This document shows positions 42,643 to 50,600 of a DNA stretch of 64,000 nt, piece after piece. The DNA is taken from NCBI RefSeq assembly GCF_000154905.1, contig NZ_GG770539.1, forward strand, positions 3,011,345 through 3,075,344, given 5' to 3'. Position 1 is the first letter of the stretch. Every line of letters begins with the position of its first letter. Both the position numbers and the translations under genes were made by a program. The DNA is from Streptomyces sp. SPB074 (GTDB taxonomy: Bacteria > Actinomycetota > Actinomycetes > Streptomycetales > Streptomycetaceae). The notes beneath the pieces were generated by a model. It saw nothing but the letters and a program-made list of their open reading frames with translations. It was not told where the DNA came from and searched no databases.

Positions 42643-45531
42643 TCACTCGCCGTCGTCCCCAGCGCCTCCGGCCGAGGCCGACCGCGCCCCCGCCGCCGTC
42701 TTCTTCGCGGCGGCACCGGCCGTCGTCTTCTTCGCGGTGGTCTTCTTCGCGGTGGTCTTCTTCGCCGCCGTCTTCTTGGCAGCCGTCTTCTTCGCGGCGC
42801 CCGCCGCGGCCGTCTTCGTGGCGGTCTTCTTCGCGGGCGCCTTCTTCGCCGCCTTCTTGGCGGTTTTCTTCGCCGGGCCCTTCGCGCGCTTCTCCGCCAG
42901 CAGCTCGTAGCCGCGCTCCGGCGTCAGCTCCTCGACGCTGTCGGAGGCCCGCAGCGTCGCGTTGGTCTCGCCGTCGGTCACGTACGCGCCGAACCTGCCG
43001 TCCTTGACGACGACGGGCTTGCCGCTCACCGGGTCCTCGCCCAGCTCCTTGAGCGGCGGCTTCGCGGCGGCGCGCCCGCGCTGCTTGGGCTGCGCGTAGA
43101 TCGCGAGGGCCTCTTCGAGGGTGATGCCGAAGATCTGGTCCTCGGTCTGGAGCGACCGCGAGTCCGTGCCGCGCTTGAGGTACGGGCCGTAGCGGCCGTT
43201 CTGCGCGGTGATCTCCACGCCCTCCGGGTCGGTACCGACGACGCGCGGCAGCGACATGAGCAGGAGCGCGTCGTCCAGCGTGACCGTGTCGAGGGTCATC
43301 GACTTGAAGAGCGAGGCGGTCCGCGGCTTGACCGCGTTCTTGCCGGTCTTCGGCGTGCCCTCGGGCAGGATCTCCGTCACGTAGGGGCCGTAGCGGCCGT
43401 TCTTCGCGACGATCTCGCGGCCCGTCTCCGGGTCGGTGCCCAGCTCGAAGTCGCCGCTCGGCTTCGCGAGCTGCTCCTCGGCGAACTCGACGGTCAGCTC
43501 GTCGGGCGCGAGGTCGCTCGGGATGTCGGCGTGCTGGTACTCCTCGGTGCCCTTCTCGCCGCGCTCGACGTAGGGCCCGTACCGCCCGACGCGCAGCACG
43601 ATGCCGTCGCCGACGGGGAAGGACGAGATCTCGCGCGCGTCGATCGCGCCGAGGTCGGTGACGAGCTCCTTGAGCCCGCCGAGGTGGTCCCCGTCACCGT
43701 TGCCGGCGGCAGCGGCGGCACCCTCGCCCGCGCCGTCGCCCTCACCGAAGTAGAAGCGCCGCAGCCACGGCACCGCCTGCGCCTCGCCGCGCGCGATGCG
43801 GTCGAGGTCGTCCTCCATCTTCGCCGTGAAGTCGTAGTCCACGAGGCGCCCGAAGTGGCGCTCCAGGAGGTTGACGACGGCGAAGGAGAGGAAGGACGGG
43901 ACGAGCGCGGTGCCCTTCTTGAAGACGTAGCCGCGGTCGAGGATCGTGCCGAGGATCGAGGCGTACGTGGAGGGGCGGCCGATCTCGCGCTCCTCCAGCT
44001 CCTTGACCAGGCTGGCCTCGGTGTAGCGGGCGGGCGGCTTGGTGGCGTGCCCGTCGGCCGTCAGCTCCTCGGCGCTCAGCGGGTCGCCCTCGGCGACCTG
44101 CGGGAGGCGCCGCTCGCGGTCGTCCAGCTCCGCGTTCGGGTCGTCGGCGCCCTCGACGTACGCCTTGAGGAAGCCGTGGAAGGTGATCGTCTTGCCGGAG
44201 GCGGAGAACTCGGCGTCGCGGCCGTCGCTCGCCGTGCCGCCGAGGCGGACGGTGACGCTGTTGCCGGTCGCGTCCTTCATCTGCGAGGCGACCGTGCGCT
44301 TCCAGATCAGCTCGTAGAGCCGGAACTGGTCGCCGCTCAGGCCGGTCTCGGCGGGCGTGCGGAAACGATCGCCCGAGGGGCGGATCGCCTCGTGCGCCTC
44401 CTGCGCGTTCTTGACCTTCCCGGCGTACGTACGCGGCTTCTCCGGGAGGTAGTCGGCGCCGTACAACTGCGTGACCTGGGCGCGCGCGGCGGAGATCGCC
44501 GTGTCGGAGAGCGTCGTGGAGTCCGTACGCATGTAGGTGATGAAGCCGTTCTCGTACAGCTTCTGCGCGACCTGCATCGTCGCCTTCGCGCCGAAGCCGA
44601 GCTTACGGCTCGCCTCCTGCTGGAGGGTCGTGGTGCGGAAGGGCGCGTACGGGGAGCGGCGGTACGGCTTCGACTCGACGGAGCGCACGGCGAAGCGCGC
44701 CTCGGCGAGGGCGCTCGCGAGGGTGCGCGCGGCCTGCTCGTCGAGGTGGAGGACGTCCGACTTGAGCCGGCCGCTCGCGTCGAAGTCGCGGCCCTGCGCG
44801 ACGCGCTTGCCGTCCACGCTGTTCAGCCGCGCGACGACGGTGGACGGGTCGCTCGCGTCCCCGGTGCGGCCGGTGCCGAAGGTACCGGTCAGGTCCCAGT
44901 ACGCGGCCGAACGGAACGCGATGCGCTCGCGCTCCCGCTCGACGACGAGCCGCGTGGCGACGGACTGGACACGCCCGGCCGACAGGCCCGACATGACCTT
45001 CTTCCACAGCACCGGCGAGACCTCGTAGCCGTAGAGGCGGTCGAGGATGCGGCGGGTCTCCTGGGCGTCCACGAGCTTCTGGTTCAGCTCGCGCGGGTTG
45101 GCGACGGCCGCGCGGATCGCGTCCTTGGTGATCTCGTGGAAGACCATCCGGTGGACGGGGATCTTCGGCTTGAGGACCTCCTGGAGGTGCCAGGCGATCG
45201 CCTCGCCCTCCCGGTCCTCATCGGTGGCGAGGAAGAGTTCGTCGGACTCGCGCAGCAGGTCCTTGAGCTTCTTGACCTGCGACTTCTTGTCCGCGTTGAC
45301 GACGTAGACGGGCTGGAAGTCGTGCTCCACGTCGACCCCGAGGCGACGCGTCTCGCCGGAGTACTTCTCCGGGACCTCGGCGGCACCACTGGGGAGGTCG
45401 CGGATGTGCCCGACACTCGCTTCGACGATGTAGCCGGGGCCCAGGTAGCCCTTGATCGTCTTCGCCTTCGCGGGCGACTCGACGATGACGAGTCGGCGAC
45501 CGCCGTTCGCGGTCTCGCTGGTCGGGGACAA
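42643..45531 (-). CDS. topA: DNA topoisomerase I
   Basis: 962 residues from a TTG start at 45531 with GGAGAGAAG upstream; the longer frame is not used. The Toprim domain has LVIVESPAKAKTIKGYLG and DEDREGEAIAW; the active-site Tyr is 333 (GFITYMRTDSTTLSD). Four repeats of the type GRYGPYVERG mark the zinc-less C-terminal domains of actinobacterial enzymes. The tail is Lys/Ala/Thr-rich (KKTAKKAAKKAPAKK), histone H1-like, and increases processivity in Streptomyces. It relaxes negative supercoils behind RNA polymerase. Confidence 0.97.
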   Translation of the reverse strand: MSPTSETANGGRRLVIVESPAKAKTIKGYLGPGYIVEASVGHIRDLPSGAAEVPEKYSGETRRLGVDVEHDFQPVYVVNADKKSQVKKLKDLLRESDELFLATDEDREGEAIAWHLQEVLKPKIPVHRMVFHEITKDAIRAAVANPRELNQKLVDAQETRRILDRLYGYEVSPVLWKKVMSGLSAGRVQSVATRLVVERERERIAFRSAAYWDLTGTFGTGRTGDASDPSTVVARLNSVDGKRVAQGRDFDASGRLKSDVLHLDEQAARTLASALAEARFAVRSVESKPYRRSPYAPFRTTTLQQEASRKLGFGAKATMQVAQKLYENGFITYMRTDSTTLSDTAISAARAQVTQLYGADYLPEKPRTYAGKVKNAQEAHEAIRPSGDRFRTPAETGLSGDQFRLYELIWKRTVASQMKDATGNSVTVRLGGTASDGRDAEFSASGKTITFHGFLKAYVEGADDPNAELDDRERRLPQVAEGDPLSAEELTADGHATKPPARYTEASLVKELEEREIGRPSTYASILGTILDRGYVFKKGTALVPSFLSFAVVNLLERHFGRLVDYDFTAKMEDDLDRIARGEAQAVPWLRRFYFGEGDGAGEGAAAAAGNGDGDHLGGLKELVTDLGAIDAREISSFPVGDGIVLRVGRYGPYVERGEKGTEEYQHADIPSDLAPDELTVEFAEEQLAKPSGDFELGTDPETGREIVAKNGRYGPYVTEILPEGTPKTGKNAVKPRTASLFKSMTLDTVTLDDALLLMSLPRVVGTDPEGVEITAQNGRYGPYLKRGTDSRSLQTEDQIFGITLEEALAIYAQPKQRGRAAAKPPLKELGEDPVSGKPVVVKDGRFGAYVTDGETNATLRASDSVEELTPERGYELLAEKRAKGPAKKTAKKAAKKAPAKKTATKTAAAGAAKKTAAKKTAAKKTTAKKTTAKKTTAGAAAKKTAAGARSASAGGAGDDGE

Positions 45532-45961
45532 CGTGGCTCTTCTCTCCGGTCGAGGCTCAAGGTCCGCGGGACGTGGACACGTGCCCGGGGCCGGGCCGCA
45601 GGGGGCCCGACGCCTCCCACACTCCTGCGGGTGGGTGACTGCTGACGCTGCGGAGTGTGACGGTACCTCCCGCCCCCGTGTCAAACGGGAAAAGCCCGCA
45701 ACGGCCACTCGAACGGTAACCCGACTACCGCCATTCCTGCCGCCCGGACCGGCTACCCGCCGCTGCGCACGGCGCGCGGCGCGACCGGCCGCCCGTGCTC
45801 CGCCGCAGGTCGGAGGGGGTGCGAGCGCCTCTGGCGGTACGGGCCAGGGCCCTCCTCACGAGCGAGCCGCCGCCCGGACCACCCGCCCCGCCGCTCCGCT
45901 CGCCCCGGCCGCCGCCCGCTCTACGACAACGGCGGTACGCCCGTCCCGCGCCCCCGCCGCC
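45532..45961. other. topA upstream region
   Basis: 430 bp with no supported gene. It includes the topA promoter, whose sequence near 45660-45690 is the least GC-rich part. Open frames here are chance frames. Confidence 0.45.
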
Positions 45962-46180
45962 TCAGATCCGCCCGAAGCACCAGAGCCCGAGCCCGAGACT
46001 GCCCGCCGCGCCCAGCAGCGCCAGTGCGGCGGCCGTCCCCGCCCTGACCCCCTCGGCCACCGGCGCGCCGAGGGCGAGTCGCACACAGGTCCACACGAGC
46101 AGACGGCCCCCGAAGAGCAGGAACACCACCCCGGCGAAGACCGCCGGAAGGTTCTCCGTGACCGCATCGACCCCGTCCAT
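45962..46180 (-). CDS. Small membrane protein with two spans
   Basis: 72 residues from ATG 46180. LPAVFAGVVFLLFGGRLLVWT and GVRAGTAAALALLGAAGSLGLGLWCFG are two clear membrane helices joined by a short basic loop. Longer starts exist in the same frame but add low-complexity sequence. It sits between topA and the methyltransferase gene, as a small membrane protein does in other Streptomyces. Function unknown. Confidence 0.65.
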   Translation of the reverse strand: MDGVDAVTENLPAVFAGVVFLLFGGRLLVWTCVRLALGAPVAEGVRAGTAAALALLGAAGSLGLGLWCFGRI

Positions 46181-46446
46181 CCGGGCCCCCGCCTCCCCGG
46201 CGCCGTCCCCGGCACCACCACGGGCCGGTCCGGTCCCGGCCCCTCCACTGCGGGAAGGCTGGCACCGGGGCACTTCGTCCACACAAACCCCAGGTGAACT
46301 CGGGGACGCCGGGGGACGACGGGGGGAGGGGACGACCGGCGGGGGCGCGGGCGACGGGCGGTGCGGGAGCGAGCGGGGCGAGGGCGCGGCGCAGGTGGGG
46401 GCGGGGCGAGGACAGAGGTGGGGGCTCCCCGTCCCCTGCCGCTGTC

Positions 46447-48066
46447 TCAGAGGGCGTCCGGCGTTCCCTCCTCCGCCCCGCGCGGGCCGCTCGGGCCCAC
46501 CGGCGAGAGGAAACCCTGCTCGACCAGGAGGCGGATCTGCGCGGGGGTCCGGTCCCGGAGCAGGACCGGGTCCTCCTCCACAAGCTGTGCGATGGCGTCG
46601 AGGATCGCCCCCGCGCTCAGCGTGCCGTCGCACACGCCGGCGAAGCCCGCGCCGATCGTGTCCACCCTGGTCGCCCGGCGCATCCCGCGATGCTGGCGCA
46701 GCACCACGTACTCGGGGTTCTCCGCGCCCGGCTGCCCGATCTGCTCCTGCACCACCTCGGGGGCCAGCCGGAAGTGGTCGGCGAGGAGCGCCGCGTCGTC
46801 GTGCGTACGGAGGTAGTCGAGGCGGGCGAAGTGCGCGCGCACCGCCGGGCCGAGAGGCTGCTCGACCGGGTGCGGCCACTCCTCGACCGTCACGGAGGGC
46901 TCGGCGGCGGCTGTGCGCCGCAGCGTGATCCAGCCGAAGCCGATCGCCGTGGTGCCACGCGCGGCGAACGAATCGAGCCATTCCTCGTACCGCCGCGCGT
47001 ACTCCGCGCTCCCCTCCTTGTGGTCACCGGCGTCCCGCAGCCACAGCTCCGCGTACTGCGTGACGTCCTGCACCTCGCGCTGCACGATCCAGGCGTCGCA
47101 ACCCGCCGGCACCCACTCGCGCACCCGCTCGGTCCACGTCTCGCCCTCGACGTGCTCCCAGTTGGCGAGGAACTGCGCGTACCCGCCCTCGTTCAGCCGC
47201 TCCCCCGCCGAGGAAACCAGCTCGCGGCAGAGGCCGTCCCCCTCCCGCCCGCCGTCGCGGTAGGTGAGCCGGGCGCCGGGCGAGATGACGAAGGGGGGAT
47301 TGGAGACGACGAGGTCGAAGGTCTCCGTACCGACCGGCTCGAAGAGCGAACCCGCGAGGAGGCGCGCGGGCCCGGCTCCGGAGAGGGCGAGGGTGAGCGC
47401 GGCGAAGACGAGCGCGCGCGGGTTGAGGTCGGTGGCCGTGAGACGGACGGCGTGCGCGGAGGCGTGCAGGGCCTGGATGCCGGAGCCCGTACCCAGGTCG
47501 AGGACGCTGTCGGCCGGGGCGCGCACGGTGAGTCCGGCGAGGGTCGTGGAGGCACCGCCGACGCCAAGGACGACGCCCTCCGCGCGCCGGCCGATCCCGC
47601 CGGCACCGCCCACGGCGCAGCCCAGATCGGAGACAACGTACCAGTCCTCGCCCTCGGGGCCGCCGTACGGGCGGACATCGACGGTGGCGAGCAGCTCGCC
47701 CCGGTCGTCCTCACGCAGCCAGCCGCACTCCGCCGCCGCTGCCACCAGTTCCTCGCCGAGCACCGCCACGAGCGCCGCGCGGCTCACGGCGCGCTGGAGC
47801 AGGAAGAGCCGCACGAGCGTCGCGACGGGACCGTCGGCGCGGGTGGCGCGCAGGGCCGGCACGGTCTCGCCGCGCGCGAGAGCCGCGTACGCCGGTGCGC
47901 CGAGCAGATCGAGCAGGCCGTCGGCGGTGAACTCAGCCGTGCGCAGCGCCTCCCGCAACAGCTCCGCCACCTCGGCCCCCCTGCCCTCATGAAGGGGCAA
48001 ACTTTCGGCACCGGGCAACGGCTCGGCGGGGTCCTGCGGGCTCGCGTGCGTAGAAGTCGTGCTCAC
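46447..48066 (-). CDS. SAM-dependent methyltransferase with NPPF motif
   Basis: 539 residues from GTG 48066; the extra N-terminal frame is unlikely. An N-terminal helical domain of about 170 residues precedes a Rossmann methyltransferase with VLDLGTGSGIQALHASAHA and LVVSNPPFVIS. NPPF is the motif of HemK/RsmC-type enzymes acting on planar nitrogens in nucleic acid or Gln side chains. The C-terminal 200 residues are specific to an actinobacterial family (EYVVLRQHRGMRRATRVDTIG). Substrate unknown. Confidence 0.85.
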   Translation of the reverse strand: MSTTSTHASPQDPAEPLPGAESLPLHEGRGAEVAELLREALRTAEFTADGLLDLLGAPAYAALARGETVPALRATRADGPVATLVRLFLLQRAVSRAALVAVLGEELVAAAAECGWLREDDRGELLATVDVRPYGGPEGEDWYVVSDLGCAVGGAGGIGRRAEGVVLGVGGASTTLAGLTVRAPADSVLDLGTGSGIQALHASAHAVRLTATDLNPRALVFAALTLALSGAGPARLLAGSLFEPVGTETFDLVVSNPPFVISPGARLTYRDGGREGDGLCRELVSSAGERLNEGGYAQFLANWEHVEGETWTERVREWVPAGCDAWIVQREVQDVTQYAELWLRDAGDHKEGSAEYARRYEEWLDSFAARGTTAIGFGWITLRRTAAAEPSVTVEEWPHPVEQPLGPAVRAHFARLDYLRTHDDAALLADHFRLAPEVVQEQIGQPGAENPEYVVLRQHRGMRRATRVDTIGAGFAGVCDGTLSAGAILDAIAQLVEEDPVLLRDRTPAQIRLLVEQGFLSPVGPSGPRGAEEGTPDAL

Positions 48067-48458
48067 CCGTCCATTGTGACGGGTACCACTGACAACGGGG
48101 GGAGGGGGCATGGGGGGCGGCGAGGGCGCGGCGCCCAGGAGCTGAGGGCGCGGCGCCCATGCAGCTGAGGGTGGGTCTTCCGCAGAGCCTGGCTGCCCGC
48201 GACGCCGCGTCCGTGAGCGCGCCGAGCGGGACCGCGCCTTTCGGAACCACGCAGCACGCGAAGCGCCGAGCGACACAGGGCAACGCCCCCACGCGACGCC
48301 ATCCCGCCCCGCCTCCCGGGCCCGGCCTTCACGCCTGGTCTCCCCCGCCCGCCCTCAGGCGAACGAACTCAGGCACCCCGCTTCCCACCGCCGGGGCGGG
48401 ACTCCGGAAGGCGGCCCCAGCCGCCCGGACGCGAGCGACGGGACTCGGGCACCCGGAC
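48067..48458. other. Intergenic region, nothing recognised
   Basis: 392 bp between the methyltransferase and lipoprotein genes. No gene or clear hairpin is supported. Confidence 0.4.
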
Positions 48459-49040
48459 TCAGGCGGACGGTGACGCGTTCGGCACGGAGGGCGAGGGCGA
48501 GGCCTTCTGGCAGTTCTTCTGGTTCTTCATCGCCTTCGCGACATCGCCGGACTGGAGCTCGTTGAGCGCCGCGTTGCTGCCCTGCGAGATCTTGGCGAGC
48601 TGCCCGGCCACGTCCTTGAGCCCGTCGGCGAACTTCGCCTGGTTGCCCGTGTCGAGCCCGTCCACCGTCTTCTTGAGCTTCGCGTACGAGGCCGAGCTGG
48701 CGTTCAGTTCCCTGACGACGTCCTTCTTGATGTCCTCACCGTTGTCCACCGGCGGCGCGCCCGCCTGGTCGAGAGAACGGGCCAGCCCCTTGTAGGCGGT
48801 CGAGAGGTCCTGGAACGCCTTCGAGTCGGTCTTCTGGACCTCGGCCGGCTTGCTCGTGTCGGCCGTCTGCTTGTCGATCGCGGCGGTGGACGCGTTGATC
48901 TTGTCGACGTCGGGCTTGATGTCGCCACAGAAGGTCTTCGCCCAGTCGTTGACCTTGGCGTCGTTGTCATCGCCGCACCCCGACAGGGCCAGCAGCAGCA
49001 CCGCACCGCCGGACAGTGCGCACACGAATTTCTTGCTCAA
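48459..49040 (-). CDS. Lipoprotein
   Basis: 193 residues from TTG 49040 with GAGGGA upstream. The signal is type II with lipobox LSGC (Cys about 22). The mature part is charged and helical (DWAKTFCGDIKPDVDKINASTAAIDKQTADTS, LAKISQGSNAALNELQSGDVAKAM) and ends in a Ser/Pro tail. Two later Cys could form a disulfide. Such small secreted helical proteins are widespread in Streptomyces and of unknown role. Confidence 0.85.
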   Translation of the reverse strand: MSKKFVCALSGGAVLLLALSGCGDDNDAKVNDWAKTFCGDIKPDVDKINASTAAIDKQTADTSKPAEVQKTDSKAFQDLSTAYKGLARSLDQAGAPPVDNGEDIKKDVVRELNASSASYAKLKKTVDGLDTGNQAKFADGLKDVAGQLAKISQGSNAALNELQSGDVAKAMKNQKNCQKASPSPSVPNASPSA

Positions 49041-49606
49041 CGGATCGGTCCCTCCATGACTGTCGGCCCCGGAACTTACACGGGGCCGACGAAGAGCCCA
49101 CGCGCCCTTCGAGAAGTTCGCGGTTTATTGCGCCATTTGCCCCACGAGAGAGATGACTCACGGCATACTGCGCGGCTTCGCGGGCTCAGCGGCGTGAAAG
49201 CCCGCACGATCCGATCGACCGAGCCGCCACTACGAGGCAGCCGAGCTCCCCGCGACAAGGCGGACCGGGCACCGGTTCGAGGCAGCCGCGGGAAACTGGT
49301 ACGAGGCACGGAGGCGCACCCCGTACGCGGCTCCGCAGGCGCACCGCACACAGCGCGCACCAGACCGGGCGGAACCGAGACCGGGCGCGGACGACCCAGG
49401 CGGGAGTCGGAGCGACGCGGGAACGAAAAATCCGGGCGGACGCAGAAGAACGCGGCCCGAGGGGACGACGGACAACGAAAGGCCCAGAGCTGGGCACGCG
49501 CGTCCACAAACGCTGCGTCACGCCCAGGGCGGGCCGGACCCACTCGCAGAGGCGGGGCCGTGACGACCGGGGACGCCACTCCGCCTTCCGAGGCGGTGCC
49601 TCACCG
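49041..49606. other. Intergenic region with a small hairpin after the anti-sigma gene
   Basis: 566 bp. CCGCCT (49581-49586) pairs with AGGCGG (49591-49596), 10 bp past the stop of the gene at 49607, and may end the bldG transcript. The rest shows only chance frames. Confidence 0.45.
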
Positions 49607-50059
49607 TCAGGCGCTGGGCCCGCTGTCCGCGAAGACGTCCGATTTGGCCGGCCAGGTCATCCGCAGACGACCGCCGTCCTCGCCCGTGGTGACCTCCACG
49701 TCGTCCACGAGTCCGCTGATCACCGCGAGGCCCATCTCGTCCTCACCCTCGGTGTCCACGTCCTCGTCGCGAATCATCGCGCCGGGAGTGGCATCCGTCA
49801 CCAAGGCGTGCGGAGCCTGGTCCACGACCTCGATGGAGAACTGGTTCTCCCCCTCGATCAGCCGCACGCTCACCGGCTCGGTCACCCCGTGGTTCTGGTG
49901 CAGCCCCACGGCGCGCGTGCACGCCTCGCCCACGGCGAGCCGTACCTCGTCGAGCACGGCCTCGTCGACACCGGAGCGACGGGCCACCGATGCCGCCACC
50001 AGCCGGGCCGTCCTGACGTGCGCGGGCAGCGCGCTGAAGCGGAGTTCGACGGTGGCCAT
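49607..50059 (-). CDS. RsbW-like anti-sigma factor kinase, BldG partner
   Basis: 150 residues from ATG 50059 with a GGGGGA-type site. It is a GHKL ATPase-type domain: N-box region LDEVRLAVGEACTRAVGLHQNH, a G1-like VDQAP, and G2-like DEMGLAVISGLVDDVEV. Co-transcribed after bldG, it matches the anti-sigma factor known to bind BldG in S. coelicolor. It would phosphorylate BldG and hold a sigma factor until unphosphorylated BldG displaces it. Confidence 0.9.
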   Translation of the reverse strand: MATVELRFSALPAHVRTARLVAASVARRSGVDEAVLDEVRLAVGEACTRAVGLHQNHGVTEPVSVRLIEGENQFSIEVVDQAPHALVTDATPGAMIRDEDVDTEGEDEMGLAVISGLVDDVEVTTGEDGGRLRMTWPAKSDVFADSGPSA

Positions 50060-50165
50060 GCGGTCCCCCTCAGACGTACGAACGTGCCTGCGGGCGCACC
50101 GGGGGAAGGACCCGCCGGTGGCCCGCCCCCGGCCCCGGGCCCAGCGGCCCGGGGCGGAGCGGAAC

Positions 50166-50519
50166 TCAGTCGGTGGCCGCGACGGCTTCCTCAACCGAGG
50201 TGTGAATGGGGAAGACCTTCGTCAGGCCCGTGATTCGGAAGATCTTGAGGATGCGCTCCTGATTGCACACGAGGCGGAGCGAGCCCTCATGGGCCCGGAC
50301 ACGCTTGAGGCCACCCACCAGGACGCCGAGACCGGTGGAGTCGAGGAAATCGACCCCTTCCATGTCGACCACCAGGTGGAAATTGCCGTCGTTCACCAGC
50401 TCCACGAGCTGCTCACGCAGCTTGGGAGCGGTGTAAACGTCGATTTCGCCGCCAACCTCGACGACCGTACGGTCGCCACCAGGGCCGGACACATTGCGAG
50501 TCGACAGGGACAGGTCCAC
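50166..50519 (-). CDS. bldG: Anti-anti-sigma factor BldG
   Basis: 117 residues from GTG 50519. The STAS domain has the phosphorylated Ser at 61 in [12 protein letters not shown]. The sequence is almost the S. coelicolor BldG I remember, apart from a short N-terminal insertion SGPGG. BldG governs the start of aerial growth and antibiotic production. It is divergent from the helicase gene with 81 bp between. Confidence 0.96.
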   Translation of the reverse strand: MDLSLSTRNVSGPGGDRTVVEVGGEIDVYTAPKLREQLVELVNDGNFHLVVDMEGVDFLDSTGLGVLVGGLKRVRAHEGSLRLVCNQERILKIFRITGLTKVFPIHTSVEEAVAATD

Positions 50520-50600
50520 TGATCCTCCAGCACCTTGCTATCGAGCGGTCGTCCCTCGGGACACCTCGGCCTGAGCCCCCGGGACGGTTCGCCAGCCGCC

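Noticed and set aside
43531..45645. 704-residue plus-strand frame opposite topA
   Set aside because: Antisense shadow of topA with no recognisable domain.
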